From: Candidatus Woesearchaeota archaeon
Lineage (GTDB): Archaea > Nanobdellota > Nanobdellia > Woesearchaeales > JABIAG01
Assembly: GCA_019323235.1 (NCBI GenBank)
Contig: JAHWHN010000076.1
Coordinates: 1 to 11,469 of the forward strand
Length of the DNA stretch: 11,469 bases
Direction: 5' to 3'
Shown here: positions 1-5,878 of the stretch, piece by piece
Layout of the letters: each line of letters opens with the position of its first letter
How positions within the stretch are numbered: position 1 is the stretch's first letter
Made by a program: the position numbers and the translations under genes
The notes under the pieces: generated by a model
What the model saw: only the letters and a program-made list of their open reading frames with translations
Told to the model about the DNA's origin: nothing
The model's database searches: none

Positions 1-12
1 ATTTCAATAATC

Positions 13-20
13 TTTATAAA
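13..20 (+). promoter_or_regulatory. TATA box of the epimerase gene
   Basis: TTTATAAA is centred about 28 nt before the ATG at 44. Archaeal transcription usually starts about 25-27 nt past the TATA centre, so the mRNA would begin at or next to the start codon (leaderless). The only possible Shine-Dalgarno, AAAGGT, sits directly against the ATG and is too close to work well. Confidence 0.6.
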
Positions 21-43
21 ACACCATTTGTTTTGATAAAGGT

Positions 44-1003
44 ATGAATATTTTACTTACTGGTGGGGCAGGGTTTATTGGGAGTCATGTTGCTTCTAAA
101 TTGTTGAAGAGAGGAGATAATGTTGTTATTATAGATAATTTTAATGATTATTATGATCCAAAATTAAAACACGATAGAATTAAATCTTTAATTAAATCTT
201 ATCCAAAAGTTAAAGTTTATAGTGGAGATATAACTAATTTAAAGTTATTAGATAGTATTTTCAAAAAGCATAATTTTGAGAAGGTATGTCATTTGGCAGC
301 TCAAGCTGGAGTTAGGTATTCTATAGAAAATCCATTTATTTATGAACATTGGAATAATTTAGGAACTTTAAATATTTTAGAATTATCAGTGAAGCATAAA
401 ATTAAGAATTTAGTTTATGCTTCATCTTCATCAGTTTATGGTGGGAATAAGAAATATCCTTTTTCTGAAAAAGATAATGTTGATACTCCAATTTCCTTAT
501 ATGCAGCTACTAAGAAATGTAATGAACTTTACGCTCACACTTATAATAAAATCCATGGTTTAAAATCTACAGGATTAAGATTTTTTACTGTTTATGGACC
601 ATTTGGAAGGCCAGATATGGCTTTATTTAAGTTTACTAAAAGTATTTTAGAAGATAAACCAATTGATGTTTATAATAAAGGTAATATGATTAGAGATTTT
701 ACTTATGTTGATGATATTGCTGATGGTGTAATTAAATCAATCGATAAAGTCCATGAATGTGAAGTTTTTAATTTGGGGAATAACAAGCCAGTTACATTAA
801 AGTACTTTATTTCTACTATTGAAAAGAATCTTAGCAAAAAGGCTAAGAAGAACTTAATGGGGATGCAAAAAGGAGATGTTCCTAAGACTTATGCTAATAT
901 AAATAAAGCTAAAAAAATGTTAAAATGGCAACCTAAAACGTCTATTGAGGACGGAATTAAGAACTTTATTGAGTGGTATAAGGAATATTATAAAATTCAA
1001 TAA
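44..1003 (+). CDS. UDP-glucuronate 4-epimerase, extended SDR family
   Basis: Likely interconverts UDP-glucuronate and UDP-galacturonate in the cytoplasm with bound NAD+, supplying a uronic acid for surface glycans. At 319 residues it is full length for the family. The NAD-binding glycine motif TGGAGFIGSH is at residues 6-15, HLAAQAGVRYS at 83-93, the catalytic serine in the SSSS stretch near 127-130, and the YxxxK pair is Y153/K157. Three features point to the glucuronate epimerase branch rather than GalE: DNFNDYYDPKLK (31-42), RFFTVYGPFGRPDMA (179-193) and KGDVPKTYANI (276-286). It stands alone behind its own TATA box with no other glycan gene nearby, so the pathway cannot be told from context. 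GalE or another UDP-sugar 4-epimerase specificity remains possible. Confidence 0.85.
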   Translation: MNILLTGGAGFIGSHVASKLLKRGDNVVIIDNFNDYYDPKLKHDRIKSLIKSYPKVKVYSGDITNLKLLDSIFKKHNFEKVCHLAAQAGVRYSIENPFIYEHWNNLGTLNILELSVKHKIKNLVYASSSSVYGGNKKYPFSEKDNVDTPISLYAATKKCNELYAHTYNKIHGLKSTGLRFFTVYGPFGRPDMALFKFTKSILEDKPIDVYNKGNMIRDFTYVDDIADGVIKSIDKVHECEVFNLGNNKPVTLKYFISTIEKNLSKKAKKNLMGMQKGDVPKTYANINKAKKMLKWQPKTSIEDGIKNFIEWYKEYYKIQ

Positions 1004-1015
1004 AACTTAGCAACA

Positions 1016-1023
1016 TTTATATA
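1016..1023 (+). promoter_or_regulatory. TATA box of the DUF2892 gene
   Basis: TTTATATA is centred 37 nt before the ATG at 1057. The expected start near 1046 leaves a leader of about 11 nt carrying a strong Shine-Dalgarno, GAGGTGAT (1046-1053). This gene therefore appears to use a leadered start, unlike its neighbours on both sides. Confidence 0.55.
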
Positions 1024-1056
1024 CTTGAAAGTCTATTTTAGTTCCGAGGTGATACT

Positions 1057-1350
1057 ATGGAATGTAATGTTGGCGGAGCAGACAGACATTTAAGAATAAT
1101 TTTCGGAGTTTTAATCATCGGTTATGGTATGTATATTGGTTCTTGGTTAGGTTTAATTGGATTAATACCACTTTTAACTGGAATTACTAGAAAATGTCCT
1201 TTGTATGTTCCTTTTAAGATTTCTACTTACAAAAAAAGTAATCCTGAAGTTGCTAAAAGTGAAGTAAAAGTCACTACTAGTAAAAAGAAGGTTGCTAAAA
1301 CAAGTAAGAAGAAAGTTACTAAAAAGAGCAAAAAAGTTAGTAAAAAATAA
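1057..1350 (+). CDS. DUF2892 (YgaP-like) small membrane protein with lysine-rich tail
   Basis: A 97-residue integral membrane protein of unknown function. Residues 1-12 hold the family's N-terminal pattern (ECNVGGADRHLR). Two hydrophobic helices follow at about 13-27 and 29-43, with a short hairpin between them, and then a conserved-looking CPLY at 47-50. In bacteria the same domain often accompanies rhodanese domains, but none is present here. The oddity is the tail: from residue 74 onward it is almost only lysine, serine, threonine and valine, in a repeated KKKV/SKK pattern that resembles histone H1 or polyanion-binding tails. The start is set by GAGGTGAT seven bases before the ATG. The family call is firm; a role for the tail in binding nucleic acid, ribosomes or acidic lipid is inference. 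Confidence 0.8.
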   Translation: MECNVGGADRHLRIIFGVLIIGYGMYIGSWLGLIGLIPLLTGITRKCPLYVPFKISTYKKSNPEVAKSEVKVTTSKKKVAKTSKKKVTKKSKKVSKK

Positions 1351-1364
1351 AAAATACATAAAGC

Positions 1365-1372
1365 TTTTATAA
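1365..1372 (+). promoter_or_regulatory. TATA box of the GTPase operon
   Basis: TTTTATAA is centred about 26 nt before the ATG at 1394. There is no Shine-Dalgarno between them, only a pyrimidine tract. This suggests a leaderless transcript carrying the GTPase, membrane protein, rubredoxin-like and FTRc genes. Confidence 0.6.
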
Positions 1373-1375
1373 TTC

Positions 1376-1393
1376 TTTTACTTTTTTTCTTTT
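1376..1393 (+). terminator. Pyrimidine tract, possible terminator of the DUF2892 transcript
   Basis: An uninterrupted T-rich tract with a run of seven T lies 26 nt past the DUF2892 stop and ends at the base before the GTPase ATG. Oligo-T runs are the usual archaeal termination signal. The same tract occupies the space between the GTPase TATA box and its start, so it may simply be initiator-region sequence. Confidence 0.35.
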
Positions 1394-2131
1394 ATGGCTA
1401 AATTTTGGAAGATTGCTAACGATATAATCAAGGACGCAGATATAATTTTAGAAGTCCTTGATGCTAGAAATATCGAAGGCAGTCGTAATGAAGAGATAGA
1501 ACATAAAGTTAGAAGTAGTGATAAAACTATTATTTATGTCGTAAATAAATGTGATTTGGTTAATAAAGAAACTTTAGAAAAGGAAACTAAGCAGATTAAA
1601 GATTGTATCTTTGTTTCTTCTACAGCATACCATGGTTTTTTGAAATTAAAATCTAAGATTATGATGGAAGCTAAAAGAATGGGTATTAAAAAACCAAAGG
1701 TTGGGGTTGTTGGATATCCAAATATTGGTAAAAGTTCAGTAATTAATGCTTTGAAAGGTAAACATTCTGCTCGTGCGTCATCAGAATCTGGTTTTACTAA
1801 AGGTGTTCAGTTTATTGCAACTAGAAATTATTTATTAATGGATACTCCAGGAGTTATATCTTATCAAGAGAAAGATGAGAGAAAATTAGGAAGTATTGGA
1901 GCTGTGGATTTTTCTAAAGTAAAAGATCCAGAAGATGTTGCTTTAGAATTATTAGAAAAAAGGTTAAAATTATTTCAAGATTTTTATAAAATTAAAGAAG
2001 AAGATGAAGAGTTTTTAGAGGCATTAGCTATGAAATATAATTTTTTAGCTAAAAAAGGAATGCCAGATACAAAAAGAAGTGCTAGGAAGTTACTACAAGA
2101 CTGGCAGAATGGACAAATAAAAATAAAATGA
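1394..2131 (+). CDS. Circularly permuted GTPase, YlqF/MMR1-HSR1 family
   Basis: A 245-residue cytoplasmic GTPase whose motifs run in permuted order G4-G5-G1-G2-G3. NKCD is at 51-54, SST at 75-77, the P-loop GYPNIGKSS at 107-115, a G2 threonine at about 135 in GFTKG, and DTPG at 150-153. An early DAR motif (23-25) is typical of the family. Relatives (YlqF/RbgA in bacteria, Nog2 and Lsg1 in eukaryotes) act in large-subunit ribosome assembly, so a 50S biogenesis role is the best guess for this archaeal member. A C-terminal helical region (about 177-240) follows. It is the first gene of a tight operon, and its stop overlaps the next start as ATGA. Its link to the downstream redox genes is not obvious. 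Confidence 0.9.
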   Translation: MAKFWKIANDIIKDADIILEVLDARNIEGSRNEEIEHKVRSSDKTIIYVVNKCDLVNKETLEKETKQIKDCIFVSSTAYHGFLKLKSKIMMEAKRMGIKKPKVGVVGYPNIGKSSVINALKGKHSARASSESGFTKGVQFIATRNYLLMDTPGVISYQEKDERKLGSIGAVDFSKVKDPEDVALELLEKRLKLFQDFYKIKEEDEEFLEALAMKYNFLAKKGMPDTKRSARKLLQDWQNGQIKIK

Positions 2132-2382
2132 AATATTGGTTTAGAAAAAGAAGAGGTTTGTTTAGTAGAGATTTAGGTTGGGGTTGGATACCTATTTCTA
2201 TAGAAGGATGGATTTGTACTTTTGTATTATTAATTTTGATAATACTTTCTGCCTATGATTCTAAATTATATGATGAGTCCAAGATTAATGTTATCAGATT
2301 TTTAATTAGTTTAATTATATTATTAGTTTTATTCACAGCATTAGCTGTTCAAAAGACTAGACCAGAAAAAAAGGAGAGATAA
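2128..2382 (+). CDS. Small two-helix membrane protein, function unknown
   Basis: I do not recognise a named family with certainty. The 84 residues begin with a basic stretch (FRKRRG, 5-10), then a tryptophan/glycine motif LGWGWIPISIEGW (16-28), a hydrophobic helix at about 28-42, a short charged loop, a second hydrophobic helix at about 54-74, and a basic C-terminus ending KTRPEKKER. By the positive-inside rule both ends would face the cytoplasm. The GWGWxP...GW pattern resembles small uncharacterised membrane proteins of archaea and candidate-phyla bacteria (from memory). Its ATG overlaps the GTPase stop by four bases, so it is probably translated by coupling. Function cannot be assigned. 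Confidence 0.75.
   Translation: MKYWFRKRRGLFSRDLGWGWIPISIEGWICTFVLLILIILSAYDSKLYDESKINVIRFLISLIILLVLFTALAVQKTRPEKKER
2371..2378 (+). promoter_or_regulatory. Shine-Dalgarno of the rubredoxin-like gene
   Basis: AAGGAGAG lies inside the last codons of the membrane-protein gene, five bases before the ATG at 2384. Together with the TAA-A-ATG junction it fixes the start of this very short gene. Confidence 0.6.
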
Positions 2383-2383
2383 A

Positions 2384-2530
2384 ATGAAAAAGAAATATTT
2401 TAGATGTACTGTGTGCCAAGATATCCATTTTGGTAATGAAGGACCAGAAGTTTGTCCTACTTGTAAACAAGAAAATAAATACATAGAAGTTGATAAGGAA
2501 GAAGCTCAATTAGTTATGGAAAATAATTAA
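2384..2530 (+). CDS. Rubredoxin-like zinc-ribbon/iron protein, 48 residues
   Basis: A very short gene supported by its place in the operon, its Shine-Dalgarno and four cysteines. The knuckles are C8-x2-C11 and C24-x2-C27, with 12 residues between them including GNEGPEVCPTC. That GxxPxxCPxC arrangement is the rubredoxin-like module found at the C-terminus of rubrerythrin and in stand-alone small electron carriers. It could bind one Fe (electron transfer) or Zn (structural). A glutamate-rich tail follows. One base separates its TAA from the FTRc start, so the two proteins are almost certainly made together. I infer that it is an electron donor or accessory domain for the reductase. It is shorter than classic rubredoxin (about 52-54 residues) and lacks most of its aromatic core. 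Confidence 0.82.
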   Translation: MKKKYFRCTVCQDIHFGNEGPEVCPTCKQENKYIEVDKEEAQLVMENN

Positions 2531-2531
2531 G

Positions 2532-2792
2532 ATGAAAGAAGAACTTAAGAAAAGACTTCAAGAGTATTGTAAAGGTAATGATTTTATTCTAAATGATAAT
2601 GAAGAGTTTTTAGATAAAGTTCTTGATGGATTAGTGATGAAGAAGGAAAAGGAAGGTCAATTCTTTTGTCCTTGCAGATTTGCTAATGGAGAAAATAAGA
2701 CTGAATTGTTATGTCCTTGTAATTTCAAAGTTCAAGAAAACTGGAATTCGAGAAAAGAATGCTGGTGTGGTTTATTTAAGAAAAAAGATTAA
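2532..2792 (+). CDS. Ferredoxin:thioredoxin reductase catalytic subunit (FTRc-type disulfide reductase)
   Basis: An 86-residue [4Fe-4S] disulfide reductase that would pass electrons one at a time from ferredoxin, or a rubredoxin-like donor, to a thioredoxin or glutaredoxin disulfide. The family's three motifs are present: CPC (46-48, in FFCPCRF), CPC (61-63) and C-W-C-G (77-80), plus C13. By analogy with the plant and cyanobacterial enzyme, C46, C61, C63 and C77 would bind the cluster and C48-C79 form the active disulfide. The length is a little short of chloroplast FTRc, and no variable subunit (FtrA) gene is beside it, as usual in archaea. It is the last gene of its operon. The only CxxC redoxin encoded in this window is the C-terminal domain of NrdD, a plausible client. 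Confidence 0.9.
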   Translation: MKEELKKRLQEYCKGNDFILNDNEEFLDKVLDGLVMKKEKEGQFFCPCRFANGENKTELLCPCNFKVQENWNSRKECWCGLFKKKD

Positions 2793-2810
2793 AAAATAAA
2801 AAATATGGAA

Positions 2811-3221
2811 TTACTCCACATTTAGTTGTCCTTTAACTATTAGATTTTTGAAACCATAGTTAAAAGTTCCTTTTTCAGTTGCTTTGAAACTTAATTCTGC
2901 AATTTTACCAGGAACTACTTTAGTAGTTAAATCATAACCTTCGATTTCGAATATTACATCTTCTCTTTCATCATCTTCTTGAAGATCATTAAGGTTAATT
3001 AACTCTAAAACAACATCTTTGTCTTGTGGAACAACTATGCTACTTACATCCATTTTACCATCATAAAATCTAATAGTATATTTCCATACATTACTTTCTA
3101 AAGATTCTAATTCTGGAGCTTGAATTGTTTGAGCACTTTGAGGTTCTACTTCAGTTTCTGAAGAACATCCAACTAAAAGTAAAGATGCTAGAACCATAAT
3201 AATTAAAAATAATTTTTTCAT
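2811..3221 (-). CDS. Lipoprotein with cupredoxin-like domain lacking copper ligands
   Basis: A 136-residue exported protein. Residues 1-18 are a signal peptide (KK, then a hydrophobic core), and LLVGC at 15-19 is a lipobox with C19 as the expected lipidated cysteine. A Ser/Glu/Gln-rich linker (20-43) is followed by a beta-rich domain (about 44-136) with VPQDKDVVLELINLND, FEIEGYDL and VPGKIAELSFKATEKGTFNYGF, the pattern of EfeO/cupredoxin_1-like folds. Copper ligands are absent: the mature domain has no cysteine or histidine, so it is probably structural or binding rather than redox. It is convergent with the FTRc gene, 18 bp apart. GGAG eight bases before the ATG supports the start. The fold assignment is moderate. 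Confidence 0.7.
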   Translation of the reverse strand: MKKLFLIIMVLASLLLVGCSSETEVEPQSAQTIQAPELESLESNVWKYTIRFYDGKMDVSSIVVPQDKDVVLELINLNDLQEDDEREDVIFEIEGYDLTTKVVPGKIAELSFKATEKGTFNYGFKNLIVKGQLNVE

Positions 3222-3255
3222 TGTTTATACTCCAAGAATTAAGAAGAAAGTTTCA

Positions 3256-3263
3256 TTTATAAA
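3256..3263 (-). promoter_or_regulatory. TATA box of the lipoprotein gene
   Basis: TTTATAAA (identical on both strands) is centred 38 nt upstream of the lipoprotein ATG at 3221. This predicts a leader of about 12 nt that includes GGAG at 3230-3233. The promoter lies in the 71-bp gap after alba. Confidence 0.5.
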
Positions 3264-3292
3264 GATAATCGATATTTTTTAGAAATATTTAA

Positions 3293-3583
3293 TTATTCTT
3301 TAGATTTAACTAAAGTAATTTCAATTGTTGAAACTCGAACTTCTTTATCTTTGTCTTTTTCTTCAAAAACTTCGCTTCCAATTTCTACTTTTTGAACAGA
3401 AACTACGTCTTTAAAAAAATCGTTGACTACAAGTTCAGCCACATCAACAGCTCTAGAAATTAATTTTCCTCGTGCTTTAATTACTACTTCATCAGATTTA
3501 CCAGAAGTGAATTGCATAACAACGCTAGTCACGTAATTCATGAAAGGTCCGTTACCAATAAAAATAGAATTATCATTGCTCAA
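3293..3583 (-). CDS. albA: Alba-family DNA/RNA-binding chromatin protein
   Basis: A 96-residue nucleic-acid-binding protein of archaeal chromatin that acts as a dimer coating DNA or RNA. The N-terminal IFIGNGPFMNYVTSVV (7-22) and the central IKARGKLISRAVDVAE (35-50) are the family signature. The C-terminal strands SVQKVEIGSEVF and VRVSTIEITLVKS complete the fold. The usual KK pair before PVMNYV (Lys16/17 of Sulfolobus Sso10b, with Lys16 acetylated) is replaced by N11-G12. The start is TTG, the only in-frame start before the conserved block, supported by GAGG seven bases upstream. It is co-transcribed with eS17, whose stop is four bases before it. Confidence 0.93.
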   Translation of the reverse strand: MSNDNSIFIGNGPFMNYVTSVVMQFTSGKSDEVVIKARGKLISRAVDVAELVVNDFFKDVVSVQKVEIGSEVFEEKDKDKEVRVSTIEITLVKSKE

Positions 3584-3587
3584 GGTC

Positions 3588-3776
3588 TTACCTCTTAGAT
3601 CTAATTAATCTAGTAATATACCCAGCAATGGTGTTTCTTAATTTTACACTTCTAATATCAGCAACATCGCCAATAACAGCTTTATTCTCTTCAAAAGTAG
3701 GCTTAAAAGTGTTAGGATTGTCGTTAACTAACTTTATTGCAGTTCTTTTGGTTAATTGTGTTTTGATTCTACCCAT
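3588..3776 (-). CDS. rps17e: 30S ribosomal protein eS17 (S17e)
   Basis: A small-subunit ribosomal protein found in archaea and eukaryotes but not bacteria, which fixes the domain of this organism. Its 62 residues match the compact archaeal form. MGRIKTQLTKRTA at the N-terminus, TFEENK (27-32) and RNTIAGYITRLI (47-58) are the signature segments. It has its own TATA box and an almost leaderless start, and is the first gene of a two-gene unit with alba. This couples a ribosomal protein with a nucleic-acid-binding protein and suggests expression scaled with growth. Confidence 0.95.
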   Translation of the reverse strand: MGRIKTQLTKRTAIKLVNDNPNTFKPTFEENKAVIGDVADIRSVKLRNTIAGYITRLIRSKR

Positions 3777-3802
3777 TTTAATAACTCAGAATTTAAATTT
3801 AA

Positions 3803-3810
3803 TTTATAAA
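3803..3810 (-). promoter_or_regulatory. TATA box of the eS17-alba operon
   Basis: TTTATAAA is centred about 31 nt before the eS17 ATG at 3776, giving a predicted start within a few bases of the ATG. It sits in the 50-bp gap after the argS stop codon, so eS17-alba can be transcribed independently of argS. Read-through from argS is also possible, since no strong oligo-T terminator separates them. Confidence 0.55.
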
Positions 3811-3826
3811 TGTTATGGTTAGGGAC

Positions 3827-5479
3827 TTACATTTCTTCAGGATGTTTGATGTTTAATAATTCTAAACCTTGACCAATCACGGATTTTACTGCCTTGATTA
3901 TTGAAATTCTGGCTTTAGTTAGTTCTTTATCTTCAGTTATAACTGGACAGTTTCCATAGAATGTGTTAAATTGTCTTGCTAAACTTACTAAATATTTAGC
4001 TAAATGAGATGGTTTGTTGTCTTTTATGATTTTATCTAATATCATCTCAAATTCTTCTAGAATTTTAATTAAGTCAATTTCTTGCTTTTCTTTTAATAAT
4101 GAGTAATTAATATTTGAAGATTTATTACTAGATTTTTTTAATATTGAATTACATCTTGCATAAGCATATTGAACATAAGGGCATGTATCTCCTTCAAAAT
4201 CTAATACTTGGTCCCAATCAAAAATGATGTTATGAAGTCTATCGTTAAATAAGTCATTGAAAATTACTGAACCTACTCCAATTTCTTCAGCCACTACTTC
4301 TTTGTTTTTCAAATCAGGGTTTTTTTGTTTAATAATGGCTAATACTTTTTCTTTTGCTTTGTCAAGAACTTCCTCTAAAACAATTACTTTTCCTTTTCTT
4401 GTTGACATGCCACCATCTTTGAAGCTTAACCTTCCAAAAACTACGTGTATGAAGATATCTTTGAATTTTGAGTTGTACATCTCCATTACTTTAAACCATT
4501 GCTTAAAGTGTAAAGATTGGGCTACATCAACAACATATAATATTTTACTTGGATTGTGTTTTTCTAATCTATAAAATCCAGCTGTGATGTCTCTAGAACC
4601 ATATAGTGTAGAGCCGTCTTTTTTCTTTAGTAAACAAGGAGGCATTTCATCACCAACTTCAACTACTAAGGCTCCATCATCTAATTTTGTTAATTTTTTC
4701 TTTTCTAATTTTTTTAATGTGTCTTCTATGAAAGGAATATATTCTGATTCTCCCATAGTATAAGTAAATTTAACATTTAATCTATCAAATATTCTATCAT
4801 AATCTAACATTGAAACTTCAACAAATTTTTTCCAAAATTTTAATGAATCTTTATCACCACTTTCTAATTTTGCAAATTCATCTCTTGCTTCTTGTTCAAG
4901 TTCTGGATTTTTTTCCATTTCTTCATGAAATTTAACGTAAACTTTGTTTAAATCTGTTACATGTTTTATTTTATCTAATGAAGAGAATTTTTTAATTCCA
5001 CAAATTAATTGTCCAAAGTTAGTTCCCCAATCTCCAAGATGATCAATTCCAATTACATTATAACCTTTAAATCTATATATGTTACAAAGAGCTTGACCAA
5101 TAACTGTAGAACGTAAGTTATGAATCCCCATATGCTTTGCTACATTTGGACCAGAATAATCAATAACTATATTTTCTTTTAACTCTGAATGCTCTTTAAA
5201 CTTTCCAGAATTTATGTTTTCTAAAATTTGTTTATTTAAAATTCCTTTATCTATGAAGAAGTTTAGGTATGGACCTTCTGGTTTAATAGTTACATTTTCT
5301 ATTTTTAATTCTTCAGATAATTGTTTAGAAATCTCAATAGGACTTTTCTTTAGTTCTTTAGATAATGAAAAACAAGGAAATGCAAAATCACCCATTTCTG
5401 AATTTGGAGGAATTGTTAATGTAATATCTACATTTAGTTTTTGTTTTAATTTTTTTGTGATTAATTGTTTGAAGTCCAT
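3827..5479 (-). CDS. argS: Arginyl-tRNA synthetase, class Ia
   Basis: Charges tRNA-Arg with arginine in the cytoplasm. At 550 residues it is a normal ArgRS length. Domains: an N-terminal tRNA D-loop-binding Add1 domain (about 1-95), the Rossmann catalytic domain from about 103 with the ATP-binding HIGH region and DHLGDWGTNFGQ (146-157), and a KMSKS-like loop MSTRKGK (358-364). The anticodon-binding DALR domain runs from about 430 (TCPYVQYAYARCNSIL) to the conserved end LELLNIKHPEEM. In the HIGH region the usual M-H-x-G-H-L-R is replaced by M-G-I-H-N-L-R (117-123), with no length change, so both HIGH histidines are displaced. The rest is intact, so the gene is presumably functional. The ATG is supported by a TATA box at leaderless distance. 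Confidence 0.96.
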   Translation of the reverse strand: MDFKQLITKKLKQKLNVDITLTIPPNSEMGDFAFPCFSLSKELKKSPIEISKQLSEELKIENVTIKPEGPYLNFFIDKGILNKQILENINSGKFKEHSELKENIVIDYSGPNVAKHMGIHNLRSTVIGQALCNIYRFKGYNVIGIDHLGDWGTNFGQLICGIKKFSSLDKIKHVTDLNKVYVKFHEEMEKNPELEQEARDEFAKLESGDKDSLKFWKKFVEVSMLDYDRIFDRLNVKFTYTMGESEYIPFIEDTLKKLEKKKLTKLDDGALVVEVGDEMPPCLLKKKDGSTLYGSRDITAGFYRLEKHNPSKILYVVDVAQSLHFKQWFKVMEMYNSKFKDIFIHVVFGRLSFKDGGMSTRKGKVIVLEEVLDKAKEKVLAIIKQKNPDLKNKEVVAEEIGVGSVIFNDLFNDRLHNIIFDWDQVLDFEGDTCPYVQYAYARCNSILKKSSNKSSNINYSLLKEKQEIDLIKILEEFEMILDKIIKDNKPSHLAKYLVSLARQFNTFYGNCPVITEDKELTKARISIIKAVKSVIGQGLELLNIKHPEEM

Positions 5480-5501
5480 AATCTAAAATAAAAATTAGAA
5501 A

Positions 5502-5509
5502 TATATAAA
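5502..5509 (-). promoter_or_regulatory. TATA box of argS
   Basis: TTTATATA is centred about 27 nt before the argS ATG at 5479, with no Shine-Dalgarno in between. The argS mRNA is predicted to be leaderless. Confidence 0.6.
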
Positions 5510-5569
5510 GTTTGTTAGATTTGAATTAGATAGAAGCATCTATATTAAAGAAAGAATGGTTTTTTAGGA

Positions 5570-5770
5570 CTAATCTTCAGATTCTTCTTCTTCAGAATCT
5601 TGTTCGTAATCGTCTTCTAAATCTTCGTCGTCCTCTTCAGCATCTTCATATCCTTTCATGAAAGCATCTTCTTCTGCTGAGATTTCTCCGCCATCTATGT
5701 ATTCTTCTCTATCCTCTTCAGAATAAAGATTTTCTTCGTGTTCGCCTGAATAATAATCGTCGTCCATCAT
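5570..5770 (-). CDS. Small highly acidic protein, function unknown
   Basis: I do not recognise a characterised family. Of 66 residues, 35 are Asp or Glu. Acidic, tyrosine-containing low-complexity segments at the N-terminus (3-26) and C-terminus (44-66) flank a more complex core GGEISAEEDAFMKGYED (27-43). This core looks like a short helix-forming element and is the only part likely to be recognisable in homologues. There is no signal peptide and no membrane segment. It may be an intrinsically disordered protein that binds a basic partner such as a ribosomal protein or chromatin protein (inference). Two consecutive ATG codons open the frame (5770 and 5767); the first fits the TATA spacing. 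It is transcribed divergently from pth2. Confidence 0.7.
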   Translation of the reverse strand: MMDDDYYSGEHEENLYSEEDREEYIDGGEISAEEDAFMKGYEDAEEDDEDLEDDYEQDSEEEESED

Positions 5771-5793
5771 TTTAACTCTTTTCTTTAAGGTAT

Positions 5794-5801
5794 TATTTAA
5801 A
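5794..5801 (-). promoter_or_regulatory. TATA box of the acidic-protein gene
   Basis: TTTAAATA is centred about 28 nt before the first ATG at 5770, which predicts a leaderless message. Confidence 0.55.
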
Positions 5802-5817
5802 AATATTTCTTATTTGG

Positions 5818-5827
5818 GGTATATACC
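5818..5827. repeat. 10-bp perfect palindrome in the divergent intergenic region
   Basis: GGTATATACC reads identically on both strands and lies near the middle of the 108-bp gap between the acidic-protein and pth2 starts, about 50 bp from each ATG. It could be an operator half-way between two divergent promoters or an unused TATA-like element. Chance occurrence in AT-rich DNA is possible. Confidence 0.3.
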
Positions 5828-5847
5828 TTGTTATATCGATGATAAAA

Positions 5848-5855
5848 TTTAAAAA
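5848..5855 (+). promoter_or_regulatory. TATA box of pth2
   Basis: TTTAAAAA is centred about 27 nt before the ATG at 5879. This spacing supports a leaderless start at 5879 rather than the in-frame TTG at 5861, which is only about 10 nt past the TATA box and would fall upstream of the transcript. Confidence 0.55.
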
Positions 5856-5878
5856 GGAATTTGTTAATCCACAACAAA

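Noticed and set aside
1174..1359. Minus-strand open frame opposite the DUF2892 lysine tail, rich in Phe/Ser/Leu
   Set aside because: The composition is just the complement of AAA/AAG lysine codons; no homologous pattern or start signal.
2384..2530. Rubredoxin-like gene as only a zinc-ribbon remnant or an N-terminal part of FTRc split by a frameshift
   Set aside because: It has its own ATG, Shine-Dalgarno and stop, and FTRc begins with a normal family N-terminus one base later; two separate genes are the simpler reading, though fused versions may exist elsewhere.
4257..4574. Open frame on the plus strand inside argS (also 5214-5486)
   Set aside because: Antisense to strongly conserved ArgRS coding sequence, no motif, no promoter or Shine-Dalgarno; a by-product of AT-rich codon use.
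5861..5878. N-terminal extension of Pth2 from TTG 5861
   Set aside because: It lies about 10 nt past the TATA box, upstream of the expected transcript, and the family N-terminus matches MELKQV at 5879.
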